From Acidobacteriota bacterium (lineage in GTDB: Bacteria > Acidobacteriota > Terriglobia > Bryobacterales > Bryobacteraceae), in assembly GCA_018268935.1 (NCBI GenBank), contig JAFDVS010000013.1, forward strand, positions 86,403-139,649: 53,247 bases of DNA, written 5' to 3'. Below the pieces are notes generated by a model. That model did not search any database and was not told the origin of the DNA. It saw only the letters and a program-made list of their open reading frames with translations. Shown here piece by piece: positions 11,201-19,776 of the stretch. The translations under genes were made by a program, and so were the position numbers. The stretch's first letter is position 1. Each line of letters starts with the position of its first letter.

Positions 11201-12194
11201 CGGCGTCGAGCCCTTCGATCAGCGTCGGCTCAATGGCCCCATCCAGTTCCGGGATGATGGCGCCGACGGCGAGCCCCGCCCCGCGGATGCCCGCGCTAGT
11301 GGCTTTGTACTCGGTGAGCGTTTCCCCGGAGAAGAAAAGTTGCAGCCCGCGCATCACGGGCACATCCATCTGGCGCGTGAGAATCTCCACACCGCGATTG
11401 CCCTGATACCAGCGCCCGTGCGAGCGCGAGAGAATGATGTCCGGCTTCCAGGCGGCGGCAAACTCCACCGTTTTGTTGCGGCCGAAGATGCACGCGGTGT
11501 TGAAACCCTTCTTCTCAAAAGCGCGGATGATGGCGTTCGTGCCCGCCGTGGAGCCGAGTTTCCAACCATCGGCAAAATCGATGAATACGCGGGGCGCATC
11601 GTCTTTCCATTTGCCTGAGGCAGCGTACCACTTGCGGTAGTCTTCCGCCGTCAGGTGATGCCGGGGCGCATCGGGATGATAGAATCCGTCCTCCGGAGTG
11701 GGTAGTGGCGGCTCCACGGTCTGCTTGTCGCGGAGATAGGTGGCCGATGCGTAGCGGAACATGCGCCGCATGTTCTCGCCGCCGCCGAAATCGAAGTACT
11801 GCAGAATCGGCTTCTCACTGCCTTCCCACTGCGCATTGCCAACGCCAAGCGATTTTTCCGATTCCCGCGGGAAGACGATGATCTTGATGCCCTGGTTGTG
11901 CGCCGCCTGTAGCGCGGCCTTCATCGGATCGGTGAGCGGCTCAGCACGCCGGCCGGAGACGAAGATGGCTTTGTAGTTGAGCAGAGAGTTGGGCTTCAGT
12001 TTGGCATCGTCCATCTGCTTGCGGCCCCAGTAGTCGTACTTGATGCCGGTGTGGCTCGATGCCTCCATGAACAGGCCGATGTAAGCCCCCGGAAAACCGA
12101 GGAAGGCAAGCTTGGGGCGGGTCAGGTAGCGGTACAGACCGAAGCCTGCGCCCAGAACCGCGATGGCAACCGCAACGGCGCGAAGCTTCCTCAC
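8223..12194 (-). CDS. Membrane-anchored CobN/HmuS-like chelatase
   Basis: The 1323-residue protein belongs to the CobN/ChlH large-subunit family. It has YGTHGTHEFLPGR (547-559) and AKRRGSAVTVSHQTPP (593-608), the counterparts of the CobN GKHGxxEWLPGK and AKRRxxAVxxxHxTPP blocks. Unlike cytoplasmic CobN it has an N-terminal membrane anchor (about 5-24) and a C-terminal membrane helix followed by an Arg-rich tail (about 1299-1323), which places the catalytic body in the periplasm. This architecture matches the HmuS proteins of Bacteroidales haem-uptake operons. No CobS/CobT or ChlI/ChlD ATPase genes lie nearby. The start is GTG and overlaps the TGA of the DUF2149 gene by 4 bases. Annotation as plain cobaltochelatase would probably be misleading; metal removal from, or insertion into, an imported tetrapyrrole is the inferred role. 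Confidence 0.88.
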   Translation of the reverse strand: MRKLRAVAVAIAVLGAGFGLYRYLTRPKLAFLGFPGAYIGLFMEASSHTGIKYDYWGRKQMDDAKLKPNSLLNYKAIFVSGRRAEPLTDPMKAALQAAHNQGIKIIVFPRESEKSLGVGNAQWEGSEKPILQYFDFGGGENMRRMFRYASATYLRDKQTVEPPLPTPEDGFYHPDAPRHHLTAEDYRKWYAASGKWKDDAPRVFIDFADGWKLGSTAGTNAIIRAFEKKGFNTACIFGRNKTVEFAAAWKPDIILSRSHGRWYQGNRGVEILTRQMDVPVMRGLQLFFSGETLTEYKATSAGIRGAGLAVGAIIPELDGAIEPTLIEGLDAEWYGKRFEAVLDERLDRLTTRAQRWVRLRKLPNAEKKIAVIYVSGIGKGKITAASLNVPNSMTRFLGGLAAAGYKMSRVPADGERLVAEMLDKGRNISESQPAEMEELGRRKDVLLLPAEQYEQWFRTLPEALAKQVTDAYGPPPGRFMVIEREGKKFFLIPKLDFGNVIVLPQPARGANMDAKLQHNDKVPPTHQYLAVYWWLQKEFAADAIVNYGTHGTHEFLPGRPVGQLDDDWSDRTLGAMPNVYVYIMDNIGEALIAKRRGSAVTVSHQTPPIVASSITASDPATGEIYRSTQQFIAQEEGALKETLRQRIRDLSVQKKYDRDLNKDWTKSAPNDADIQDLDLHIHLLNEDRIAVGLHTHSKANEPEELAPVVAEILGDEFAAKSGGKQRAIEMARAALLRPAGEAPSHPVITKGHAGKERAAWAAPTYQKTAEAKPIPGNSDEGRIAFLKAGFAGTANEIPTTLRALEGHYIRPGGGGDPVRNPASLPTGKNLYGINPQEVPTRAAWELGRKLAEDMIAAEKKRLGRYPTKIGFTLWNTELIRHYGADLAQILYLMGLQPRWDQRGMVEGVDPIPMSELKRPRIDVVIQAASLFRDTFPDRMEFLDQAVRLAAALRDGENYIATNNEKNEQQLKDAGLSAKDAKLLAGARVFSNAPGGYGTGVIDGIEKSGNYENSKPITEDYLIKTGAVYTAGAEWGKYVPKLYEQQLKGTDSVALSRSSNVSSALTLDHYFEYLGGMTMAIRDTTGTSPETYVSDVRDAKRAVMLTAQQALTNDMRTKFFNPKWITSLQKEGFSGAVEMRETTKNMFGWQVTKPEAIQPHMWDEVEKIYVEDSLQLNLPKWFDEKNPFAYQEMTATMLETARKGYWKPSKEVLEKLAKEYAQSVAKHGPAGATRLNDNAAFETYLTQQLNAPGNQEGILLSSNYRKAMERSTGSSKVLVAGQRLVKEMASAQTQDVVRYSATTAGVVLALGAIFHFGFRRRTRI

Positions 12195-12592
12195 GGCTTG
12201 CCTCCTTCGGGAACATAGATGACTTCGCCGGAATCCATGCGATAGGCTGTGCCCAGACGCTCGCCTTTGCCCTTGCCGGTTTCACCGGTAGCCTTGAGCT
12301 TCTCGATTTTCTGCCCTCGCTTGATGATCATTTCCATATCCGGTTTTCCAGGGTTGGTGACGATGGTGACGTCCTGCTGGCTGAGCCGCGCGGCCACTTC
12401 GGCCATGCTCCCTTTGGAGATGAGCGCCAGCAGCATTGCCACCACCAGCACCATGCTCGCGTCGAACAGATTGATGAGGCCGAGGAGAGGATCTTTGTCA
12501 TCGCTGTGCGCGGCGAAACGCTTCCCTGCCTTGCGCCAGTCCGTCGCCATTGGGCTGGACTGCCGCGGTAGGCGGCGATTGAAGTGATGCAT
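12191..12592 (-). CDS. DUF2149 membrane protein (HmuT/ExbD-like partner)
   Basis: This protein of 133 residues, or 119 if it starts at the second ATG (12550), has the DUF2149 core KDPLLGLINLFDASMVLVVAMLLAL, a single membrane helix (about 45-59), and a soluble tail with the family motif ERLGTAYRMDSGEVIYVPE. One helix followed by a periplasmic tail is the same layout as ExbD/TolR, the partners of ExbB/TolQ. The first ATG has a GGGAG ribosome-binding site 8 bases upstream; the second has none, so I chose the first although it overlaps the upstream channel gene by 95 bases in another frame. The stop overlaps the GTG of the chelatase gene. It is likely part of the energy-coupling complex for that chelatase. 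Confidence 0.85.
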   Translation of the reverse strand: MHHFNRRLPRQSSPMATDWRKAGKRFAAHSDDKDPLLGLINLFDASMVLVVAMLLALISKGSMAEVAARLSQQDVTIVTNPGKPDMEMIIKRGQKIEKLKATGETGKGKGERLGTAYRMDSGEVIYVPEGGKP

Positions 12593-13730
12593 CGGAGAGA
12601 CTCCCGTCAGGTTCCGCCCAAAGGGCGTTCAGGAAATGAATATCGGTGAGATCCTGCTGGTACCAGTGGCGAAGGAAGACGCTGATGGCATAGCAGGTGC
12701 CGCCGGCGATGAGACCCAGCACCGTGGTGGTGAATCCGATCTGCAGGTTCGCGCCCATCGCCTGCATATCGCCGCGCGCCAGCCCTGCCAGCGCCGGTTG
12801 CAGCGGGATCAGCGTGCCGATCAGCCCCAGCATCGGGCCTACCTTCGCCATGATGCCCAGCCGTTCGATGCGGCCCGTGAGGCGATGTTCCAACTCGGAG
12901 ACATGTTTATCCAGCATGGCGGGGAACTCAGCGTGCTTTTCGCGAGCATTACGAAAACCAGCGAAGTGCCCCCGCCATGGCTTTTCGCGGAACCGCGCTT
13001 CGGTCGGCGGCCCGGAGAAAAGATCGCGCAACAGTTTCCGGTTCGCCCGGTGATCGGTGAGTTCGCTCAGGAACTGCCCGACCGCGTACGTCCCATACGC
13101 GAACGCCGCCAGTGTGCCGAACAGGGTCGGCAGCAAAAACAGATTCGATAGAAAGTAGAGCAGGTCGTGAATAGTATTGACATTCATGGCATCTCCGGTA
13201 GATCCGCTTTGCTCCAGAGGAACAAGCAGGATTGCAGTGAGGTTGGAAGTGGCGGCGAAGGAGACCGACGTTGGAAACGTGGAAGGAGCAAAATGTTTTT
13301 TAACCGCGGCAAGCGCGAGCACAGCCGTGATCCATGCAGCCGCCGCAAGCAATCCGGCGACCCAGCCGTCGCGGCTGATTCCGGTCCGCAGTATGAGCCA
13401 CACCAACCCGCCTGCCGAGAAGAGGAAGATGGGGTTCGGAAACATCGCCAGTTGGCGAACCCAGTCCCTTTGCCTCCGTTGGCCGTAAAAGAGCACCGCC
13501 CAAAGCACCAGATGGAGAACCACAGCCGGTATCCACAGGCGCGGATCGCGAAGCAGCCGGAAGGCCTCGTCGCGCGAAATGGTCTCAGCAAAGATTCCCA
13601 ACAGAAGGAATGCCGCGATCTGAACAGTACCGTAAACGGGGCTAAGGACGGAGCGGGCGGCCGACAACAGACACACGTCCCGCCACAAAAACACGGTGAT
13701 TCCAACGGCGATGAGAAGTTGCCAATCCAT
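12498..13730 (-). CDS. MotA/TolQ/ExbB-type proton channel subunit with extra N-terminal membrane region
   Basis: The 410-residue protein has its MotA/TolQ/ExbB core in the second half: a helix near 188-220, a charged cytoplasmic stretch (about 225-290), then AKVGPMLGLIGTLIPLQPAL (about 295-315) and a last helix (about 328-353). The first ~145 residues add about five predicted membrane helices not found in ExbB. I chose the ATG at 13730; a TTG at 13751 would add 7 residues, and neither has a clear ribosome-binding site. It is the first gene of the operon with DUF2149, the CobN/HmuS-like protein and the receptor. It probably forms the ion channel that drives the periplasmic chelatase. The N-terminal part may be a fused extra Hmu membrane subunit, which is inference. 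Confidence 0.82.
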   Translation of the reverse strand: MDWQLLIAVGITVFLWRDVCLLSAARSVLSPVYGTVQIAAFLLLGIFAETISRDEAFRLLRDPRLWIPAVVLHLVLWAVLFYGQRRQRDWVRQLAMFPNPIFLFSAGGLVWLILRTGISRDGWVAGLLAAAAWITAVLALAAVKKHFAPSTFPTSVSFAATSNLTAILLVPLEQSGSTGDAMNVNTIHDLLYFLSNLFLLPTLFGTLAAFAYGTYAVGQFLSELTDHRANRKLLRDLFSGPPTEARFREKPWRGHFAGFRNAREKHAEFPAMLDKHVSELEHRLTGRIERLGIMAKVGPMLGLIGTLIPLQPALAGLARGDMQAMGANLQIGFTTTVLGLIAGGTCYAISVFLRHWYQQDLTDIHFLNALWAEPDGSLSDASLQSPPTAAVQPNGDGLAQGREAFRRAQR

Positions 13731-13842
13731 GCGAGAGCGAGCAAAATGCAAGCTTAGATGGAGAGGTCACGATTGCTTGAGGAATTGATTGTAGACGGGC
13801 GAAAGAAATCAATGAGCGGGCGGCTCAACGCCGTGAACGGAT

Positions 13843-15093
13843 CTATCGAACGATGATGCGGTCGAGCTTTGCTTCATCAAACTCCACACCGAGCCCCGGC
13901 CTGTCATTCACCACCGCAAACCCCGGCGTGTACTCCAAAGGAGTCTTCAGCAACTCATTCCCCATCGGCCCCAGGTTCTTATTCCCGCCCTCCATGATCA
14001 CGCAGTTGGGCGTGGCGACAGCCAGATGAATCGACGCGCTCATGTAAGGCGCGGTGCCCATGCTCACATGCGGCGACCACAACACACTATGCGCATCGGC
14101 AAGAATCGCGATCTTGCGGCACTCCGTAACACCGCCGGCACGGCAGATGTCCGGGTTGATCATATCCACGGCCTTGTTCATGAACAGATCGCGGAATTGA
14201 AAACGGTTCGACAGCGTTTCGCCGGCCACAATCGGCACATCGAGCGCGGCGGCGAGTTGCGGATAGCTGATCGTGTCCTCTGGCATCAGCGCGTCTTCCC
14301 ACCAGCCGATGGAGCCCATCCGATCCAGTTCCCGTCCCAGCACGATGGCCTCATGCAACTTGAAAGCACCCAGGGAATCGAGCAGTAACTGCCCCTTGCC
14401 CTTGATCACATCAACCACAGCCTGCACTCGAGCCATGTCACGCGTGCCCGCGCCTTTGCCCAAGCCCATCTTCACAGTAGTGAAACCTTGCTCCAGCGCC
14501 TTGGCGGTGTTCTCCTTCAAAGCAGTAATCGACGTGCCGCCGAGACCGAGATAGGTAGGAATCCGGTCGCGATACTTGCCCCCGAGAATCCGGTACAGCG
14601 GCTGGCCCATGTACTTGCCCAGAATGTCCCACAGCGCAAGGTCGACGCCGGCGATCGCTTCGGTGTAAAAACCGTTCGAGTACCCGCGCAAACGCTGGGT
14701 GGAATACATCCGATCCCACAGCGATTCCACGTCACGCGCGTCTTCGCCCACAATCACCGGCGCAAGCATGTCGGTGACCGCAGCCTGATGCACCCGCGGC
14801 GCAGCCGGGGCGTGGCATTCGCCCCATCCGCTGATGCCACCCGCGGTAACCCTTACCAGCACGGCTTGCGAAAACTGTTTCGAGCGCGAAGGCGAAGCGT
14901 GATCCAGCCGGTTGAACAAACCGACACCGCCCGTCATCGCGCCGCGCGGGTACATTACCATCAGGTCTTCATTCGTGGCCGCCGTGTTGGGCGTGCGAAT
15001 GACGAACGCTTCCACCTTGGTGATCTTCAGTGGCCCGGATGCGGCCTGGGCGAGTGCCCCGGCAAGCGAGGGAAGGAATGCGCGCCGTCTCAT
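13843..15093 (-). CDS. Mandelate racemase/muconate lactonizing enzyme family protein (sugar-acid dehydratase-like)
   Basis: The 416-residue protein is an enolase-superfamily enzyme. An N-terminal capping domain (about 22-140) precedes the barrel, which carries the family residues: K208 (TTVKMG), metal ligands D239 (LLDSLG), E266 (WWEDA) and E292 (VAGETL), D315 (NPDICR) and H342 (SPHVSMG). These abstract a proton alpha to a carboxylate, usually to dehydrate aldonic or uronic acids. The N-terminus (MRRRAFLPSLAGALAQAASG) looks like a Tat or lipid-type export signal, so the enzyme may act in the periplasm. It starts 4 bases after the stop of the hexuronate-type MFS permease, supporting a role in sugar-acid use. 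The exact substrate is unknown. Confidence 0.9.
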   Translation of the reverse strand: MRRRAFLPSLAGALAQAASGPLKITKVEAFVIRTPNTAATNEDLMVMYPRGAMTGGVGLFNRLDHASPSRSKQFSQAVLVRVTAGGISGWGECHAPAAPRVHQAAVTDMLAPVIVGEDARDVESLWDRMYSTQRLRGYSNGFYTEAIAGVDLALWDILGKYMGQPLYRILGGKYRDRIPTYLGLGGTSITALKENTAKALEQGFTTVKMGLGKGAGTRDMARVQAVVDVIKGKGQLLLDSLGAFKLHEAIVLGRELDRMGSIGWWEDALMPEDTISYPQLAAALDVPIVAGETLSNRFQFRDLFMNKAVDMINPDICRAGGVTECRKIAILADAHSVLWSPHVSMGTAPYMSASIHLAVATPNCVIMEGGNKNLGPMGNELLKTPLEYTPGFAVVNDRPGLGVEFDEAKLDRIIVR

Positions 15094-15097
15094 GCGC

Positions 15098-16345
15098 TTA
15101 TGCCTCCTTTAATTGAATCGGTTCCCGCACCAGGCGGCGAAACACGAGATAAGCCGTAGGGTGCATGAATCCCATCACGATAAAAATCGCGTCGTAAGAG
15201 TAGTGCTGCACAATCCAGCCGGTGAGCCAGGTGAACAGCGTGCCGCCCAAGCCATTGCCGAAAGCAACGATGCCCGCAAGCGAGCCCACTACGTGCGTCG
15301 GATAGATATCGTTGGTGATGGTCATGATGTTCGTCTTCCATGCCATGTGTGCAAAGGTAACAACGCAAATGATGCCGAGCACGATCGTGTCGGACGCAGT
15401 GTAAGGGATCAGAATGCTAAGCGGCATCAGCAGAGCGAAGGGCCACATGCCGGTGGCGCGCGCGCGCAGCACTTCCCACTTCCGATTGACCAGCGCGCCG
15501 GATAGAACCCCACCCGTCACCGAACCGAGGTCCGCCGTGAGATACGGCAGCCATGCCAGCATCCCGATCTGCTCCATGGAAAACCCGCGTTTGTCGGAAA
15601 GAAATTTCGGCAGCCAGAAGAGGTAGAACCACCACACCGGATCGGAGAAAAATCGCCCAAGCAACAAGCCCCACGTCTGCCGGTAGCCAAGCAGAGAACG
15701 CCACGGCACCTTCGCCGGCGGATGCTTGGGCTGGTTCGCTTCCAGCAAGTTCAGCTCTTCCACCGTGATATGTGGATGCTCCTTCGGCAGGCGGTAGAGC
15801 CACATCCATGCAGCGAGCCAGAACAACCCCATCGCGCCCGTAATCACGAACGCCGTGCGCCAATCGTAGAACTTCAGCAGAAATACAACCAGGGGCGGAG
15901 CGATCACGGCGCCAACGGATGCACCGGCCTGCACCAGCCCGTTGACGAACGCACGCTCCTTTGGCGTGTACCATTCGGAGATGGCGCGGGCCGCGGCCAT
16001 GAAGTTGCCCGGCTCACCGAGCCCAAGCAGCAACCGAAAAAACCCGAGTTGCAGGGCATTGCCGGCGAAGGCATGCAGCATGTTGCTGATGGACCACCAG
16101 CCGACGAATGCGCCCAGCGCTTTCCGTGTGCCCCAACGATCCACCAGCACGCCCGAGCCCAGATACATCAGCGTATAGGCAACCAGAAATGCGTTCAGGA
16201 TGTAAGAGTATTCGAGTGCGGACAGCCCCAGCTCTTTGGTAAGCCGGGGCGCAACGATCGAGAGCGTCTGACGGTCCACATAATTGATGACCGTCGAGAG
16301 GAATAGAAGCCCCGCGATCCACCAGCGGATTTTGGGGATCTTCAT
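15098..16345 (-). CDS. MFS transporter, hexuronate/ACS family
   Basis: The 415-residue, 12-helix protein begins with RWWIAGLLFLSTVINYVDRQTLSIVAP and has LVDRWGTRKALG in the first cytoplasmic loop and LLLGLGEPGNFMAAARAISEWYTPKERA after helix 4. All are typical of the anion:cation symporter branch that includes ExuT hexuronate and GudP glucarate permeases. It likely imports a sugar acid for the adjacent enolase-superfamily enzyme. It lies 7 bases from the receptor gene upstream and 4 bases from the dehydratase downstream, so the genes form one operon. Confidence 0.9.
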   Translation of the reverse strand: MKIPKIRWWIAGLLFLSTVINYVDRQTLSIVAPRLTKELGLSALEYSYILNAFLVAYTLMYLGSGVLVDRWGTRKALGAFVGWWSISNMLHAFAGNALQLGFFRLLLGLGEPGNFMAAARAISEWYTPKERAFVNGLVQAGASVGAVIAPPLVVFLLKFYDWRTAFVITGAMGLFWLAAWMWLYRLPKEHPHITVEELNLLEANQPKHPPAKVPWRSLLGYRQTWGLLLGRFFSDPVWWFYLFWLPKFLSDKRGFSMEQIGMLAWLPYLTADLGSVTGGVLSGALVNRKWEVLRARATGMWPFALLMPLSILIPYTASDTIVLGIICVVTFAHMAWKTNIMTITNDIYPTHVVGSLAGIVAFGNGLGGTLFTWLTGWIVQHYSYDAIFIVMGFMHPTAYLVFRRLVREPIQLKEA

Positions 16346-16352
16346 GACGCGC

Positions 16353-19300
16353 CTAGAATATCACTTTCATTGCAAGCTGCACGATGCGCGCATCGCGCGA
16401 ACTGTTCGCCGTTCCGAATGTGGAACTGTTGTTGCGGCCGTCAGCGCCGGGCGAGAAGTTATCGTTGACCAACCCAAGGTTCACGCGGTTTTCGATATTG
16501 AAAGCCTCGGCACGGAACTCGACGCGGAAACGTTCTTTGATGTAAGTGTTCTTGATCACGGAAACGTCGAAGTTGACGGCTCCGGGGTGGCGGACATCCG
16601 GGGTGGTGCGTCCGACATTGCCGAAGAAGAAATCCGGCGGGTTGACGAAGGCCGTCGTGTCGAACCAGCGGTCGCGAGTGGGATTGTCAACCTTCGCGCT
16701 CTTTCCTGTGGAATTGGGCCGGTCGGCGGCAAAATTGTTCGCGCCGCGCACGGTCAGCGGAATCCCGGTCTGGATCACGTTGATCATGTTGATCTGCCAG
16801 CCGCCCACAATCTTGTTCACTACTTCGCTGCCGGGGTTAAACCACTTGCCCTTGCCAAACGGGAGTTCATAAAGCAGGCTGAGAACGCTGCGCTGCGAAA
16901 CGTCGGCGGCATCCACCGACTTGTTGAGCTTGCGGTCGAAGAGACCGCCGCCCTGGTAGCCATTCTCATTGGTCTGTTCCACAGGACCGAAGTCGACGGG
17001 CACCACAACGCCGTCGCTCATCTTCTTGCCATTGGTGTAAGCCCAGTGCACGAGAAGACCGTTGGTCATGCGTTTCTTGGCGTTCACCTGCAACTGATGC
17101 GACATGTAGTTGCCATAGCGGGGACCTTTGATGCTGACGCCCTGATAGTGCGGGAACGGTAAGAGCAGGCGCTCTCTGGTGACGGTAGCGGCGCCGAGCC
17201 CGCCGGGGACACGTCCGGCCAGAGGATTGGGCACGACATCCTGCAAGGTACGTCCAAGCTGCTGGCGCAGTTCCGGAGTGATCTGATTGATGTTGTACCC
17301 GGCAGCGAGAAAATGATTGCCCTTGTTGGCGGAATAGGTCAGATCGAAGAGCCAGCCTTTCAGCTCATGTTGCAGCGAGGCATTCCACTGCTGTGTGAGC
17401 GGAGTGGTGGAGTCGCTTTCAAATGTGCTGACACCCTGGCCCAGAAGCGCGTTGGGGCCAGCCTTGGAACCGGGCGATTCGAGCGGCGCGGTGGGGAATC
17501 CTTGCGAGAAGCGGAAGGCGCGCTGGCCCGGAGCCGTGGCGACGTAGGCAGTTTGCGTGGTGGAGAAGAGTTGCGTGCTGCCCAGGAAGTCTCGCCAGAA
17601 GATGGGCGGATAGAAGATGCCGTAGCCGCCGCGAAGCACGGTCTTGCCGGAACCGAAGATGTCCCAGGCGAAGCCAAAGCGCGGAGCGAAATCGTCGTAG
17701 TCTTCCTTCAAGAAGGTGCGAGGAGCGCCATCCACACCCGCGTAGATGGTGCGCCCTTGGAACCCAGAGACGGGATCGCGCTGGAGGTAATCAAAGTTGA
17801 TCTGGCCGTTGTGGCGCTCGTAGGGTTTCTGCTGGAAGTCCCACCGGAAACCAAGGTTCAGGGTGAGGCGTCGGTTCACCTTCCAATCGTCCTGCACGAA
17901 GGCGCTGGACGAGAAACCGTGCCAGCTGTTGCCGAGAATCCGGTCAATGGTTGCGCTGGAGACTTCGCCCAATAGCAACTGCGCGAGGCTATTGCCGGTG
18001 CCTGCGGGCACCTGCGGATTCGAGGTGAGGCCGTTGAACGAATAGTTGCCGGAAAGCGCCGCGCCCTGCAGATTGCCGCCTTGCAGAATGCGATGGTTGT
18101 AACCGATCTTCACGGTGTGATTGCCGGAGATCTTGGTCACCATGTCCTGGATGTCCCAGTTGAACGAGCCGCGGTTGCCGGCAGCCCCGCCGCCGATGTC
18201 ACCGAAGCCAACGTTGATGAGAGGCATCTGGTCATTGGGAACGATGGCGGGCAGACCCAGTTTGCGCGGCCAGTCCTTGTTGTAGTTGATGGCCACAAAG
18301 ATAAACGACTGCCGCATCACGCCCACACGCAGGTCGTTGAGCAGCGTCGGCGAAAACGTGTGCGTATCGCTGACCACGGCATTGCGGTTGGTTTGATCGT
18401 CAAAACGATTCGCACCCACCGTGGGATCCGTGAAGAAGGAATCCGAAGACGGCTTGTGCTGAGCGGACGTGTAGCGCACGAACATCGAGTTGCGTTCGTT
18501 GAAGCGATGATCCACCTTGAAATTCCATTGCCGCCAGTCGATCAGGCTCTTGCCCGCATCCTGAAAGTTCAACGCCTGTGTAAAGGCGTTCTGCGGCGTC
18601 CGGTTCGGCAGCGGCCAGAAATCGACGATCTTCGGGGTAATGGAGTCGAATCGGGCGCGAGGAACAATGTTACCGGGGAACAGGTCGCGGATCTGGCCGG
18701 CGCCATTGGGATTCGTGCGCGTGGTGGCGGGATCGAAGAGCGGAATCGCGGTGCCGTTGGCGGCGCGCAGATCGCTGAAGTCTCCGGCGCGCCAGGCGGC
18801 AGTGGGTACCGACGCGATACGCGGGCTGCTACGGCGCGACTTGTAATCTTCGTAGTTGAAGAAGCCGAAGGTGCGATCCTTCCGGATCGGGCCACCGACC
18901 GTGCCGCCGTACTGGTTGTAGCGGAACGGAAGCTTGGTGGTGGCGAAGGAATTCCTGGCATCGAACTTGTCGTTGCGGAGGAACTCGTAGACCGATCCGT
19001 GAATCTGATTGGTGCCGGATTTAGTGACCAGGTTCACCGTGCCGCCGGCGGTGAAGCCGAACTCGGCAGACATGCTGCCGGACTGCACCTTGAATTCTTC
19101 CACGGCATCCACAGCGGGAGGCACGCCCACTTCGCCGACATAGCTAAGGATGTTGTTCGATCCGTCCAGCATCTGGGCGTTCATCGAGTTCGGACTGCCG
19201 TTAATGCTGATCGAGCTGATCTGAATGCCGCGATCGCCGAAGCCGGAATTCGTCGGACCAGCGTTCGAGACAACACCAGTGGTGAGCAGCGTCAGTGCCA

Positions 19301-19754
19301 GCGCGCCGCGTCCGTTCAACGGAAGGTCGGCGACACGGCGGTTCTCAATCACTTCGCCCACCGTGGCGTTGGTAGTGTTCACCAGCGGAGCCTGCCCCGA
19401 TACTTCCACCGTTTCCGCCACCTGGCCAACTTCCAGCCGCAGATCCACCTGCGCGTTCTGGTTCACCTGCAACGTGATGCCGCTGCGAACGGAACGCTTG
19501 AACCCGGGCATTTCGGCGGAGACTTCGTAGTCCCCTACCGCCAGGCCAGGAGCCGTATAGAACCCTGCGTCATTGGCCTTCGTCTTGAACGTGAAGTTCG
19601 TTCCGACGTTGCGAACCGTGATATCCGCGCCGGTCACGACAGCGTTCTGCGCGTCGGACACGGTGCCGGAAATGGTGCCGGTGCCTTGCTGTGAGAACAC
19701 CGGGAGTGCCGACAAAGCGGCCAGAAGTAGAGTGCGAGTTTTTCCCAGAAGCAT
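16353..19754 (-). CDS. Oar-like TonB-dependent receptor of the sugar-acid unit
   Basis: The protein of about 1133 residues has a signal peptide (MLLGKTRTLLLAALSALPVFSQ), a carboxypeptidase-regulatory-like domain (GTISGTVSDAQNAVVTGADITV), a plug (VADLPLNGRGALALTLLTTGV, later AEFGFTAGGTVNLVTKSGTNQIHG) and a long beta-barrel ending in phenylalanine (QLAMKVIF). I chose the ATG at 19754 because it gives a standard signal peptide and has AGGA upstream; the ATG at 19784 would overlap the upstream FAD gene by 8 bases. It probably brings an oligosaccharide or sugar-acid polymer across the outer membrane for the MFS permease and dehydratase that follow. Confidence 0.9.
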   Translation of the reverse strand: MLLGKTRTLLLAALSALPVFSQQGTGTISGTVSDAQNAVVTGADITVRNVGTNFTFKTKANDAGFYTAPGLAVGDYEVSAEMPGFKRSVRSGITLQVNQNAQVDLRLEVGQVAETVEVSGQAPLVNTTNATVGEVIENRRVADLPLNGRGALALTLLTTGVVSNAGPTNSGFGDRGIQISSISINGSPNSMNAQMLDGSNNILSYVGEVGVPPAVDAVEEFKVQSGSMSAEFGFTAGGTVNLVTKSGTNQIHGSVYEFLRNDKFDARNSFATTKLPFRYNQYGGTVGGPIRKDRTFGFFNYEDYKSRRSSPRIASVPTAAWRAGDFSDLRAANGTAIPLFDPATTRTNPNGAGQIRDLFPGNIVPRARFDSITPKIVDFWPLPNRTPQNAFTQALNFQDAGKSLIDWRQWNFKVDHRFNERNSMFVRYTSAQHKPSSDSFFTDPTVGANRFDDQTNRNAVVSDTHTFSPTLLNDLRVGVMRQSFIFVAINYNKDWPRKLGLPAIVPNDQMPLINVGFGDIGGGAAGNRGSFNWDIQDMVTKISGNHTVKIGYNHRILQGGNLQGAALSGNYSFNGLTSNPQVPAGTGNSLAQLLLGEVSSATIDRILGNSWHGFSSSAFVQDDWKVNRRLTLNLGFRWDFQQKPYERHNGQINFDYLQRDPVSGFQGRTIYAGVDGAPRTFLKEDYDDFAPRFGFAWDIFGSGKTVLRGGYGIFYPPIFWRDFLGSTQLFSTTQTAYVATAPGQRAFRFSQGFPTAPLESPGSKAGPNALLGQGVSTFESDSTTPLTQQWNASLQHELKGWLFDLTYSANKGNHFLAAGYNINQITPELRQQLGRTLQDVVPNPLAGRVPGGLGAATVTRERLLLPFPHYQGVSIKGPRYGNYMSHQLQVNAKKRMTNGLLVHWAYTNGKKMSDGVVVPVDFGPVEQTNENGYQGGGLFDRKLNKSVDAADVSQRSVLSLLYELPFGKGKWFNPGSEVVNKIVGGWQINMINVIQTGIPLTVRGANNFAADRPNSTGKSAKVDNPTRDRWFDTTAFVNPPDFFFGNVGRTTPDVRHPGAVNFDVSVIKNTYIKERFRVEFRAEAFNIENRVNLGLVNDNFSPGADGRNNSSTFGTANSSRDARIVQLAMKVIF

Positions 19755-19776
19755 GTTGCGAAAAATCCTGATTGGG

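Noticed and set aside
8223..12194. Calling the large protein a cobaltochelatase for cobalamin synthesis
   Set aside because: It has membrane anchors at both ends, no CobS/CobT neighbours and no cobalamin biosynthesis genes nearby.
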